This document shows positions 48,273-56,944 of a stretch of 64,000 nucleotides of DNA, one piece after another. Source of the DNA: Streptomyces asiaticus (GTDB taxonomy: Bacteria > Actinomycetota > Actinomycetes > Streptomycetales > Streptomycetaceae); NCBI RefSeq assembly GCF_018138715.1, contig NZ_JAGSHX010000006.1, positions 1,984,001-2,048,000 on the forward strand. The letters run 5' to 3'. Below the pieces are notes generated by a model, which worked only from the letters and a program-made list of their open reading frames with translations, did not search any database and was not told the origin of the DNA. Numbering within the stretch: the first letter of the stretch is position 1; each line of letters starts with the position of its first letter. The translations under genes and the position numbers were made by a program.

Positions 48273-49149
48273 CGGAGCCCGGCCCCCGTCCCTCGTCCCG
48301 CCCCTGGCCCGCGCGCGCCTCGTCCCGCCCCTGGCCCGCGCGCGCCTCGTCCCGTCGCCCGTCGTCCCCGCGGCCCTCGTCCCGTCGCTCCTCGCCGTGG
48401 GCCCTGTCGTCGGTCTCGGGCGGGGCGTCGAAGCGATAGCCGATGCCCCATACGGTCTGGATGAGCCGGGGCGCGGCGGGATCGTCCTCGACCTTTCCGC
48501 GCAGTCGCCGCACATGGACGGTGACGGTGGACAGATCGCCGAAGTCCCAGCCCCACACCTCGCGCATCAGCTCCTCGCGGGTGAAGGCCACCCCGGGGTG
48601 GCGCAGCAGAAAGGCCAGCAGGTCGAACTCGCGCACGGTCAGGGCGAGCTCCCGGCCGTCCCGGGCGGCCCGCCGGGCCAGGGGGTCGAGGGTGATCCCG
48701 GCACGGTGCGTCACCTCGTCCGAGCCGAGGCCCGAGCCGGGGCCGGAAGGGCCGGGGACCCGCGGACCGGTGCGGCCGCGCCGCAGCACCGACTCCACGC
48801 GCAGCACCAGCTCCCGCGGGCTGAACGGCTTGGTGACGTAGTCGTCCGCGCCGATCTCCAGGCCGAGGATCCGGTCCTCCTCGTCGCCGCGCGCGGTGAG
48901 CATGATGACCGGCACCGGGCCCTTGTCCCGCAGCGCGCGGCACACCTCCAGCCCGTCCATGCCGGGCAGCATCAGGTCGAGCACGACCAGGTCCGGCCGG
49001 CGGGCGGCGGCGCGGGCGAGCGCCCCGGGGCCGTCGGCGGCCCGGTCCACGGCGAAGCCGGCCCGGCCGAGGTACCCGGCGACGACCTCGGCCACGGTCG
49101 GGTCGTCGTCGACGACGAGCACGCGGGTGGGAGAGGGGTTCTGCTGCAT
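48265..49149 (-). CDS. OmpR-family response regulator
   Basis: 294 residues from ATG 49149. Receiver domain with phospho-acceptor Asp58 in LVVLDLMLPGMDG and Lys in VTKPF, then a winged-helix effector (LTVREFDLLAFLLRHPG, VTVHVRRLRGKVEDD). The C-terminal tail of about 55 residues is charged and repetitive; it holds two copies of the 9-aa unit RDEARAGQG, from a perfect 27-bp duplication (48291-48317 and 48318-48344). Confidence 0.93.
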   Translation of the reverse strand: MQQNPSPTRVLVVDDDPTVAEVVAGYLGRAGFAVDRAADGPGALARAAARRPDLVVLDLMLPGMDGLEVCRALRDKGPVPVIMLTARGDEEDRILGLEIGADDYVTKPFSPRELVLRVESVLRRGRTGPRVPGPSGPGSGLGSDEVTHRAGITLDPLARRAARDGRELALTVREFDLLAFLLRHPGVAFTREELMREVWGWDFGDLSTVTVHVRRLRGKVEDDPAAPRLIQTVWGIGYRFDAPPETDDRAHGEERRDEGRGDDGRRDEARAGQGRDEARAGQGRDEGRGPGSDA

Positions 49150-49265
49150 GCCCCACAGCGTGACACCAGGGGCGGCACCAGGGGGCGCCGGGGAGCCCAC
49201 CGCCCGGCCGACGTCCGTGTTTCGTAAGAACCTGAAGCCCGAAATGTCGCTTTCTCCTTCGTAGT

Positions 49266-49988
49266 GTGGTGCGGGTGACGAACTCGACCACCCCCTGTGC
49301 GGACGTCGTCCTGCCGTGTCTGGACGAGGCCGCCGCCCTGCCCTGGGTGCTGGCCCGCATCCCCGACGGCTGGCGCGCCATCGTCGTCGACAACGGCTCC
49401 ACGGACGGCTCGGCCACGATCGCCCGCGCCCACGGCGCCACCGTCGTCCATGAACCCCGCCGTGGCTTCGGCGCCGCCTGCCACACCGGGCTTCTCGCCG
49501 CCGAGGCCGACATCGTGTGCTTCTGCGACTGCGACGCCTCGCTCGACCCCGGGCTGCTGGCCGCCTTCGTGCGGACCGTGGCGGCGGGCGACGCCGACCT
49601 CGTGCTGGGCCGGCGGCGCCCCCAGGAGCGTGGGGCCTGGCCGGTGCACGCCCGGCTCGGCAACCTCGCGCTGACCCGCATGCTGCGGCGGCGCACCGGC
49701 CTCACGCTGGGCGACCTGGGCCCGCTGCGGGCCGCCCGGCGCGAACCGCTGCTCGCCCTCGGCCTCACCGACCGGCGCAGCGGCTACCCGCTCCAGATGG
49801 TCGTGCGAGCCGCCGACGCCGGATGGCGGGTCGAGGAGCGCGAGGTGCCGTATCGGCCGCGCACCGGGAAGTCGAAGGTCACCGGCACCTGGCGGGGCAC
49901 CTGGCACGCGGTGCGCGATATGCGCGCCGTACTGCGCCAGCCGCCGGAGGCCCGCGTCCTGGCCACCCCCACGAGGGCCGCGCGGTGA
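49266..49988 (+). CDS. Glycosyltransferase family 2
   Basis: 240 residues from GTG 49266 (GTG 49269 or 49275 possible). GT-A features: VVLPCLDEAAALPWVL, IVVDNGSTDGSATIA, FCDCDASLDPGLL (DxD-like). No membrane helix. It probably transfers a sugar to a lipid carrier or small acceptor. It overlaps the next gene by GTGA. Confidence 0.88.
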   Translation: MVRVTNSTTPCADVVLPCLDEAAALPWVLARIPDGWRAIVVDNGSTDGSATIARAHGATVVHEPRRGFGAACHTGLLAAEADIVCFCDCDASLDPGLLAAFVRTVAAGDADLVLGRRRPQERGAWPVHARLGNLALTRMLRRRTGLTLGDLGPLRAARREPLLALGLTDRRSGYPLQMVVRAADAGWRVEEREVPYRPRTGKSKVTGTWRGTWHAVRDMRAVLRQPPEARVLATPTRAAR

Positions 49989-50770
49989 GCGCCGCGCCAC
50001 ACGAGGGTGCCCATGCGGCGGAGGCCCCCTCGGCTCCGGACCGCCTCGACTCCGGCCCCGGTACCGCCGACGGACGGCCGGTCGCCCGTGCGGACGTCCG
50101 CACGGACACCGGCTTCCGGACGGCCCACCGGGACGGGACGACGCTGCTCATCATCGCCAAGGAGCCGGTGCCCGGACGGGTGAAGACCAGGCTCACTCCC
50201 CCGTACACCCCCGCCGAGGCCGCCGCACTCGCCGAGGCGTCCCTGGCCGACACACTGCACGCCGCGCTCGCCATGCCCGCCCGTCGCCGGGTGCTGGTGC
50301 TCGACGGCCGGCCCGGGCCGTGGTTGCCGCCGGGATTCGAGGTGGTGGGGCAGTGCGACGGCGGTCTGGACGAGCGGCTCGCCGCGGCCTTCGCCGCCTG
50401 CCGGGGCGCCACCCTGCTGATCGGCATGGACACCCCGCAGGTCACCCCCGCGCTCCTCGCCCCCGCGCTCAGCCCGGGGAGCCGGCACGACTGCGACGCC
50501 TGGTTCGGCCCGGCCGCCGACGGTGGCTTCTGGGCCCTGGGCCTGGCCGAACCGGACCCCGAACTGCTGCGGGGCGTGCCGATGTCCACCGCCACCACCG
50601 GTGCCGCCCAGCGGCGTCGGCTGACGGACGCGGGGCTGCGGGTGCGCGACCTGCCGATGCTCCGCGACGTGGACACGGCCGAGGACGCCGTATTGGTGGC
50701 GTCCGACGCCCCGGGCGGGCGGTTCGCCCGGACCCTCGCCCGTCTGTCGTCCCGGGCCACCGCCCGATGA
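49985..50770 (+). CDS. TIGR04282/DUF2064-type glycosyltransferase-like protein
   Basis: 261 residues from GTG 49985. After about 55 variable residues comes LLIIAKEPVPGRVKTRLTPP, the signature of the rSAM-neighbour/arsenosugar-associated family, then LIGMDTPQVTPALLAPAL. Part of a coupled operon: start and stop codons overlap on both sides. Confidence 0.85.
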   Translation: MSAAPHEGAHAAEAPSAPDRLDSGPGTADGRPVARADVRTDTGFRTAHRDGTTLLIIAKEPVPGRVKTRLTPPYTPAEAAALAEASLADTLHAALAMPARRRVLVLDGRPGPWLPPGFEVVGQCDGGLDERLAAAFAACRGATLLIGMDTPQVTPALLAPALSPGSRHDCDAWFGPAADGGFWALGLAEPDPELLRGVPMSTATTGAAQRRRLTDAGLRVRDLPMLRDVDTAEDAVLVASDAPGGRFARTLARLSSRATAR

Positions 50771-51540
50771 GCACGGCCGAGACGGTGCGCGACGGAGCGG
50801 TGCGCGAGGGATTCGTACACGACGGGTCCGCGCACGACGGAGCGGTGCGCGAGCGGACGCCCGCTCGTCGCGCGGCCGCACCCTGGCACGCCGACCCCTA
50901 TGTCCGAGCGCTCCACGCGGGCCGGGGGCCGCTGTTCCTGCGCCGGGCCGACGGCTGGATGCTGCCCCTGGACGTCGAACGCTGGTGCGCGGACGCCGAC
51001 GCGGCCGACCGAACCGTGCTGCGGCGCTGCCAGGGCCCGATACTCGACATCGGCTGCGGCCCCGGCCGGCTGGTGGCCGCCCTGGCCCTGAACGGCCGCC
51101 CCTGTCTGGGCATCGACGTCAGCCAGGCGGCGGTCGCCCGTACGGTCCGCACGGGTGGGCCCGCGCTGTGCCGCTCGGTCTTCGAACCGCTGCCCGGCGA
51201 GGGACGCTGGGGCACGGCGCTGCTGATCGACGGCAATATCGGCATCGGCGGCGATCCGCGCGCCCTGCTGGCGCGCGTCGCCCAACTCATGGCCCCCGAC
51301 GGACTGCTGATCGTGGAGACCGCCGCGGCGGATGTGGACGAGCGGGTGCGGGTGCGCGTGGACGACGGTCAGGGCGACGTGGGAACGGCCTTCCCCTGGG
51401 CCCGCGTCGGGCTCCAAGCGCTGCTGCGTCACGCACACGCGGCGGGCTGGAGCCCGGTCGAGCAGTGGACCGCGCGGGACCGAGGCTTCGTATCGCTGCG
51501 CCGCACACCGCCCCTGCCCCGGTCCGCCACGGAGCGCTGA
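50767..51540 (+). CDS. SAM-dependent methyltransferase
   Basis: 257 residues from ATG 50767, overlapping the previous stop by 4 bp. Motif I is ILDIGCGPGRLVAALAL, motif II LNGRPCLGIDVS. Residues 1-40 are repetitive (DGAVRE, DGSAHDGAVRE). Acceptor unknown. Third gene in the operon 49266-53358. Confidence 0.85.
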   Translation: MSTAETVRDGAVREGFVHDGSAHDGAVRERTPARRAAAPWHADPYVRALHAGRGPLFLRRADGWMLPLDVERWCADADAADRTVLRRCQGPILDIGCGPGRLVAALALNGRPCLGIDVSQAAVARTVRTGGPALCRSVFEPLPGEGRWGTALLIDGNIGIGGDPRALLARVAQLMAPDGLLIVETAAADVDERVRVRVDDGQGDVGTAFPWARVGLQALLRHAHAAGWSPVEQWTARDRGFVSLRRTPPLPRSATER

Positions 51541-51543
51541 GCC

Positions 51544-53358
51544 GTGTCCGCATCGCCGCGCCGCCTGCCGCGGCCCGGGCGACTCGCCCGGTGGACCGGC
51601 CGGGTGCCCGGTCAGGCGCCCCCGCCACATTCCGTCCCGACCCCTCGGCCACCTGCCCGCGACCGCCCCGCACCACCGCCCGACGGCGCGGACGAACCCC
51701 GTCCACCTGAGCGCCTTGCCTCGCCCGCGCGGGCGCGGACCGCCCCGCCCGCGCGGGCGCGGACCGCCCGCCGCTGGATCACCCCGCTCGCTCTGGCCAC
51801 ACTGCTCGGCTCGCTGGTCGCCGTCCTCGCCCTCACCTTCCGCGGGGACGACTTCCACACCGCGCCCGGCACGCTGTCCCGCTGGTACGCCATCGCCTGG
51901 GCGCTGTTCGCCGCGGCCGCCTGGACCGTCCGCCGCCTGGGCGCCCGCCAGGCCGCGGTGTTCGTACTCGCGGGCAGCGCGGCGGTCGCCGCCACGGGGC
52001 TGCTCGCACCCCCGCGCACCAGCACTGACGCCTACCGCTACGCCTGGGACGGGCGCGTGCAGGCCGCGGGCATATCCCCCTATGACCACGCGCCCGAAGA
52101 CCCCGCGCTCGCCCCGCTGCGCGACCGCTGGCTCTTCCCCCGGGGCTCCGCCTGCCATGGCCCCGACCGCGCCCCCGTCCGCCCCACGCCCGAACGTCCC
52201 GCGCCAGAACGTCCTACGCCCGTCCACTCCACGTCCGAACGTCCCACGCCCGGCGCCGCCCCGCGCGCCGACCCGGATCCCGATCACCCGCCAAGCGCCT
52301 CCGCCGAGCCGCAGTGCACGCGCCTGAACCGCCCCTCGGTCCATACGATCTATCCTCCCGCCGCTGAGGGCTATTTCTTGCTTGTACACCGCTCGGCGCC
52401 GTCAGGTTCCACCCTCCTCCCCCTCCAGACCGGCGGCGCGCTGCTGTCCGTCGCCACCACCGCCGTGCTGCTCGCCGCCGCGCGCCGCCGCCGCGACCCG
52501 CGCCTCGCGACCGCCCGCGCCGCGCTCTGGGCCTGGTGCCCGGCCGTGCCGGTGGAGGCGGTGAACAACGCCCATGTCGACGCGCTGGGCGTGCTGTTGA
52601 CCGTCGCGGGCCTCGTCGCCGTCCCCCGCCGCCGCGTCCTGGGCGGTGCGCTGCTCGGCGCGGCGACCGCGGCCAAACTGCTGCCCGCCGTGACCCTGCC
52701 GGGCGCCCTCTCCGGCCTCCTCGCCACGGCCGCCCCCAAGCCCCTCACCGCACTCAAGAGGCCCGGGCCCGCCGGACGCCCCGCCCCGCCGACCGGGCCG
52801 ATCCGCCGCGCCGCGGCCATCGTGCTGCCCGCCACCGCCGTCGTCGCGCTCGGCTACCTCCCGTACGTCCTGCTCTCGCACTCCTCCGTCCTCGGCTATC
52901 TCACCGGCTATGTGGCCGAGGAGGGCTACGAGACGGGCTCCACCGCCGCCGACGACAAGAACCGCTACGCGCTGCTGCGCCTGCTCCACCCCGACCCGGA
53001 GACCTGGGCGCTCCCCGTGATCGCCGTCATCCTGCTCGTGGTCGTGGCCCGGGTGCTGCTGCGCGGCGACCCCCAACGGCCCTGGCGCGGCGCGCTGGTG
53101 GTGACCGGGGCCGCGTTCCTGCTGATGACGCCCGGCTATCCCTGGTACGCGCTGCTGGTGGTGGCGCTGGTGGCCCTCGACGGGCGCTGGGAGTGGCTCG
53201 GCCTGCCGCTCGCGGGAGTCGCCCAGTATGTGACGGCCCGTGCGGTGGACGACGGCGCGTGGGTCGGGACGCTGGGCTACGCGGTCGCCGGCGCGGCGGT
53301 CATGACCGGCTGGGCCCTGCGGGCCCGGCAGGCCCGGCAGGCCCGGCAGGCCCCGTAG
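51544..53358 (+). CDS. Polytopic membrane glycosyltransferase (GT87/GT39-like)
   Basis: 604 residues from GTG 51544, 3 bp after the methyltransferase stop. A Pro/Arg-rich cytoplasmic start (1-75) leads to about 10-12 hydrophobic segments with RYAWDGRVQAAGISPYDHAP and NNAHVDALGVLLTVAGLVAV typical of GT-C polyprenol-phosphate sugar transferases. An insert at about residues 200-255 is Pro/Thr-rich and repeated (PTPERPAPERPTP). The last codons (RQARQARQA) lie in a 9-bp repeat that overlaps the convergent gene at 53300 by 59 bp. Confidence 0.85.
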   Translation: MSASPRRLPRPGRLARWTGRVPGQAPPPHSVPTPRPPARDRPAPPPDGADEPRPPERLASPARARTAPPARARTARRWITPLALATLLGSLVAVLALTFRGDDFHTAPGTLSRWYAIAWALFAAAAWTVRRLGARQAAVFVLAGSAAVAATGLLAPPRTSTDAYRYAWDGRVQAAGISPYDHAPEDPALAPLRDRWLFPRGSACHGPDRAPVRPTPERPAPERPTPVHSTSERPTPGAAPRADPDPDHPPSASAEPQCTRLNRPSVHTIYPPAAEGYFLLVHRSAPSGSTLLPLQTGGALLSVATTAVLLAAARRRRDPRLATARAALWAWCPAVPVEAVNNAHVDALGVLLTVAGLVAVPRRRVLGGALLGAATAAKLLPAVTLPGALSGLLATAAPKPLTALKRPGPAGRPAPPTGPIRRAAAIVLPATAVVALGYLPYVLLSHSSVLGYLTGYVAEEGYETGSTAADDKNRYALLRLLHPDPETWALPVIAVILLVVVARVLLRGDPQRPWRGALVVTGAAFLLMTPGYPWYALLVVALVALDGRWEWLGLPLAGVAQYVTARAVDDGAWVGTLGYAVAGAAVMTGWALRARQARQARQAP

Positions 53359-53971
53359 GCCCGGCAGGCCCCGTAGGCGGCTTCCGCTCCCCGTCCGAGG
53401 CGTCCGAGGTGCCGGAGGTGCCCGAGGCATCCGAAGCGGTCGACGCGGCCTCCGCGCCCCCGCCCCGAGCCCCCGGGCGACGCCGCCACCCCCGGATCGC
53501 CACCCGGATCACCAGCCACAGGGCCGAGGCGCCGAAGAGTGCGGCGGTGATCAGCAGCCAGCGCGGCCAGAAGACATCGGCGCTCAGCCCGGTCGCGTTC
53601 TCGTAGCGGCGCTCCTGCCGGCCGAGGATCAGCGGAAACCACACCAGCAGCAGCACACCGGAGACAAAGGCGGGCACCCGCACATGGTTGATCCACCGGG
53701 CCGGGGCCGGGAACACGGCCGCCACGGCGCGGTCGGCGAGCGCGTACAGCGGCAGCAGCACCAGGTCATGGAGGACGGCGGCCCCGGCGAACCACAGCAC
53801 GATCCCGAACCAGTCGCCGCTCAGCAGCCTCACCCCGGCATAGCCGGTCAGCGCGAAGGAGCACAACAACAGCACCAGCCGCAGCGGCGATTCCCCGTCC
53901 AGCCGCCGCAGCCCGACACGGCTCCGCCCAAGAAACCTCACACCGTCCCCCCGAAGTCCGGGAAACCTCAC
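53300..53971 (-). CDS. Membrane protein with collagen-like GPAG tail
   Basis: 223 residues from GTG 53971, which overlaps the molybdopterin-protein stop (GTGA) and has GGGAGG upstream; a second GTG at 53941 in a duplicated context is an alternative (213 aa). Four hydrophobic segments (LLLCSFALTGYAGVRLL, VSGVLLLVWFPLILG, LLITAALFGASALWLVI). The last 30 residues are GPAGPTGPAGPAG-type repeats, read antisense from the repeat at the end of the glycosyltransferase gene. Probably co-translated with and partner to the oxidoreductase. Confidence 0.72.
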   Translation of the reverse strand: MRFPGLRGDGVRFLGRSRVGLRRLDGESPLRLVLLLCSFALTGYAGVRLLSGDWFGIVLWFAGAAVLHDLVLLPLYALADRAVAAVFPAPARWINHVRVPAFVSGVLLLVWFPLILGRQERRYENATGLSADVFWPRWLLITAALFGASALWLVIRVAIRGWRRRPGARGGGAEAASTASDASGTSGTSDASDGERKPPTGPAGPTGPAGPAGPAGPAGPSRS

Positions 53972-55266
53972 GCCGTCCTCCCGAACGTCAGCCGTCCGAC
54001 CCACTTGGTGTTGTGCACACCCGGAGCCCCGGGCACGATCACCCGCGCCGGATAGCCGTGGTCCGGCGACAGATCCGCCCCGTTGACCCTCAGCGCCAGC
54101 AGCGAGCGCGGATCGCGGACCTGGTGCTCGCTCAGCACCACGCTGCGGAAGGAGCCGTGCCGCTGCACCGACTCCACCAGCACCCTCGGCGGCCGGTCGG
54201 CATGCCCCACCAGCGCGGCGAGGTCGGCCAGCCGCACCCCCTCCCACCGCTGGTCGGCCGTGGACCACCCCTCCACGCAGGCGATGGGCAGCGCCGCGCC
54301 GTGGTGCTCGAGCCGCAGCAGCCGCTCCCGGGTGAGGACGGTCTCGTGGCCCGCCGCGCCCCGCACCACCAGCCGCCAGTCGGGCCCGATGTCGCGGGCG
54401 CGGATGCCGACGGCCACCACGGTCTTGTTGATCTGGAAGCCGTTCGGCCCCCGGCCCGGCTCACGCCCGTGCGGGGCGAGCAGCGCGCTCGTGCGCAGCG
54501 GCCCGCCGATGCTCTGACCGGCCGTCACCACCAGCAGCGCGAAGGAGCCGGTGCCGACCATGGCGAGCGCGCCGCGCCGCGACATGGTCGGCGCGGCGGG
54601 CCGCCGGCTGACCAGGCCGGTCTCGTCCGGCGGCTCCGGCCGGGTGTCGGAGGTACGGGTGCGCAGCTCGGCCCGCAGCTCGCGGCTGCGCAGCGTCCGC
54701 ACCATGAGCGGGAGCCGCAGCGCCACATGGACCACGAGGGCGGCCATGAAGATCCACGCCCCGTAGAAGTGCAGCGGGTAGAAGGAGCCGGGGAAGATGT
54801 AGTCCAGCTGGACGTTGAGCACGCCGGTGGCGAACTCGAACAACCCCCCGCCGACCAGCAGGAGCAGCGAGAGCCGCTCCAGCGCGTGCCCCAGGGACCG
54901 CACCGGCGGCCAGGCGAACAGCTTGGGGATGACCGACCACAGCTTGGCCAGCAGCACGGGGACGAGCACGACCCCGAGCGTCACGTGCACCCCTTGGGTG
55001 ACGCGGTAGAGCCAGGAGGGGTCGGTCGGCCAGGAGAAGAGGTAGAAGCCCAGCAGCCCCTTGTCCGGTGTCTTGTCGTTGACCGGGGACAGATCGGGGT
55101 TGTAGGCGGCGTACGACAGCAGTCCGGTCACGAAGAGCACGGGGATGCCGAAGAGCAGGACCAGGCCGAAGACGGACGTCAGCCAGGGGCCGCGGAGCGG
55201 GCTGCGCCACAGGGCTCGGCGCTCACGGGCGCGGCGCTCACGGTCGGTACGGGGAGGGTGGCTCAT
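53968..55266 (-). CDS. Membrane molybdopterin-dependent oxidoreductase
   Basis: 432 residues from ATG 55266. The N-terminal half has about five helices with a cytochrome b561/b-type layout (VTQGVHVTLGVVLVPVLLAK, FYPLHFYGAWIFMAALVVH, several His). The C-terminal half is a sulfite-oxidase-type Mo-cofactor domain with the probable Mo-ligand Cys in LPIACVEGWSTADQRWEGV. An Arg-Arg motif before it (MSRRGALAMVG) resembles a Tat-like linker. Electron-transfer role at the membrane inferred. Confidence 0.88.
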   Translation of the reverse strand: MSHPPRTDRERRARERRALWRSPLRGPWLTSVFGLVLLFGIPVLFVTGLLSYAAYNPDLSPVNDKTPDKGLLGFYLFSWPTDPSWLYRVTQGVHVTLGVVLVPVLLAKLWSVIPKLFAWPPVRSLGHALERLSLLLLVGGGLFEFATGVLNVQLDYIFPGSFYPLHFYGAWIFMAALVVHVALRLPLMVRTLRSRELRAELRTRTSDTRPEPPDETGLVSRRPAAPTMSRRGALAMVGTGSFALLVVTAGQSIGGPLRTSALLAPHGREPGRGPNGFQINKTVVAVGIRARDIGPDWRLVVRGAAGHETVLTRERLLRLEHHGAALPIACVEGWSTADQRWEGVRLADLAALVGHADRPPRVLVESVQRHGSFRSVVLSEHQVRDPRSLLALRVNGADLSPDHGYPARVIVPGAPGVHNTKWVGRLTFGRTA

Positions 55267-55419
55267 GGCATGACCGTAGGACCGCCGCACCGCCTCCAGG
55301 CGTCTTGAGCCCATGACAAAACGGTGACGTCACGGGCCCTGACCGGGAAGATCTGACGGTCCGGTGACAGCACGCGGCGCGGCGGCCCGGCGGCGGGCTC
55401 GGCGACGTAGCGTGACGTC

Positions 55420-56862
55420 GTGAAGCTCCCTCTCCGCAACGGTGTCGACATCCGGCCCACCCAGGACGACACGCGGACCGGCCGTCGCCGGGACGTGCTC
55501 GCCGCCGCTGCCGCCGCCCTGCTCTTCGCCGTCGCCGCCGTCGTCGGCACCCTGATCCAGCGGGCCGATCACTCCCTGTACGTCGACTGGGCGCCGCTGT
55601 ACGCCGATTGGCTGCCCCATGTGGGCCCCGGTACGCCCCTCGCCCTGGCCGTCGCCGCGGCGGTCGTCCTCCACGGCCACCGGCTCGCGGCGCGGCTGCC
55701 GTGGCGGGGACTGCTGGGGGCCGTCTGGGCGGCGGCCATGGCCTGGATCTGGTCGCTGGCGCTGGTCGACGGATGGCGGCGCGGGGTGGCGGAGCGGCTG
55801 ACGGCGCGCCACGAGTATCTGCGCGGCATCGACCGGTTCCAGGACATCGGCGCGGCCCTGCGCGGCTTCACCGGCCATATCCTGCTCACCCAGCCCGACC
55901 ACTGGCCCGCCCATATCGCGGGCCATCCGCCGGGCGCCGTGCTCACCTTCGTGGGCCTGGACCGGCTGGGCCTGGGCGGCGGCGGCTGGGCGGGGGCCTT
56001 CTGCGTCACCGTGGGCGGCTCTGCGGCGGTCGCGGTCCTGGTCACGCTGCGCGCCCTGGGGCAGGAGCGGGCGGCGCGCACGGCCGCCCCGTTCCTGGTC
56101 CTGGCGCCCGGGGCGGTATGGGTGGGCGCCTCGGCCGACGGCTACTTCGCGGCCGTCGCGGCCTGGGGGCTCGCACTGCTGGCGCTCGCGGCGACGCGTA
56201 CGGTCCGGGCGCCCGGGGCGGTCGCGCTGGGTTCCGGGCTGCTGCTGGGGCTGACGGCGTATCTCTCGTACGGGCTGACGCTGCTGGCGCTGCCCGCCGT
56301 CGCCATACTGCTGCTGGCCCGTACCGCGCGGCCGCTGCCCTTCGTTCTGACCGGGGTGGCGGTGGTGGCCGGGGCGTTCACGCTGGCCGGGTTCCGGTGG
56401 TGGGAGGGGTACTCCCTGCTGGTCGAGCGCTACTACCAGGGCGTGGCCTCCGATCGCCCGTACGCATACTGGGTCTGGGCCAATCTGGCCGTCGCGTCGG
56501 TGGTCGCCGGTCCCGCCTGTGTCGCGGGCGCGCGGCGGATGCTGTCGGCGGTGCCCGACGCCGCCCGGCGGCTGCGCCCTAGCGGCCCTGGCGGCCCCGG
56601 TGGCCCTGGCGGGCTGGACCGTCCGGGCGGTCCTGGCGCCCCGGACGGGCTCGTCGTGCTGACCTTCGCCGCGCTGCTCGCGCTCGTCGTGGCCGATCTG
56701 TCCGGGATGAGCAAGGCCGAGACGGAGCGGATCTGGCTTCCGTTCCTCGTCTGGCTGCTGCCGACCACCGCACTGCTGCCCGCCCATGACCGCCGCCGAT
56801 GGCTCCTGGTCCAGTCCTGTCTCTCACTGCTCCTCAACCACCTGCTTCTGACCGGTTGGTGA
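55420..56862 (+). CDS. Multi-pass membrane protein, GT-C-like
   Basis: 480 residues from GTG 55420. About 11 hydrophobic helices; loops with RADHSLYVDWAPLYADWLPH and WPAHIAGHPPGAVLTFVGLD resemble integral-membrane mannosyltransferase-like proteins. A Gly/Pro repeat (PSGPGGPGGPGG) lies at about residue 385. Divergent from the oxidoreductase over 153 bp. Confidence 0.75.
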   Translation: MKLPLRNGVDIRPTQDDTRTGRRRDVLAAAAAALLFAVAAVVGTLIQRADHSLYVDWAPLYADWLPHVGPGTPLALAVAAAVVLHGHRLAARLPWRGLLGAVWAAAMAWIWSLALVDGWRRGVAERLTARHEYLRGIDRFQDIGAALRGFTGHILLTQPDHWPAHIAGHPPGAVLTFVGLDRLGLGGGGWAGAFCVTVGGSAAVAVLVTLRALGQERAARTAAPFLVLAPGAVWVGASADGYFAAVAAWGLALLALAATRTVRAPGAVALGSGLLLGLTAYLSYGLTLLALPAVAILLLARTARPLPFVLTGVAVVAGAFTLAGFRWWEGYSLLVERYYQGVASDRPYAYWVWANLAVASVVAGPACVAGARRMLSAVPDAARRLRPSGPGGPGGPGGLDRPGGPGAPDGLVVLTFAALLALVVADLSGMSKAETERIWLPFLVWLLPTTALLPAHDRRRWLLVQSCLSLLLNHLLLTGW

Positions 56863-56944
56863 GGTGCCCGATGTGAAGAGCACGTGATACTTCTGTGATA
56901 CTGAGGGGGACGTACATCTGTACTGTTGCCAGGGGGCGGGACCC

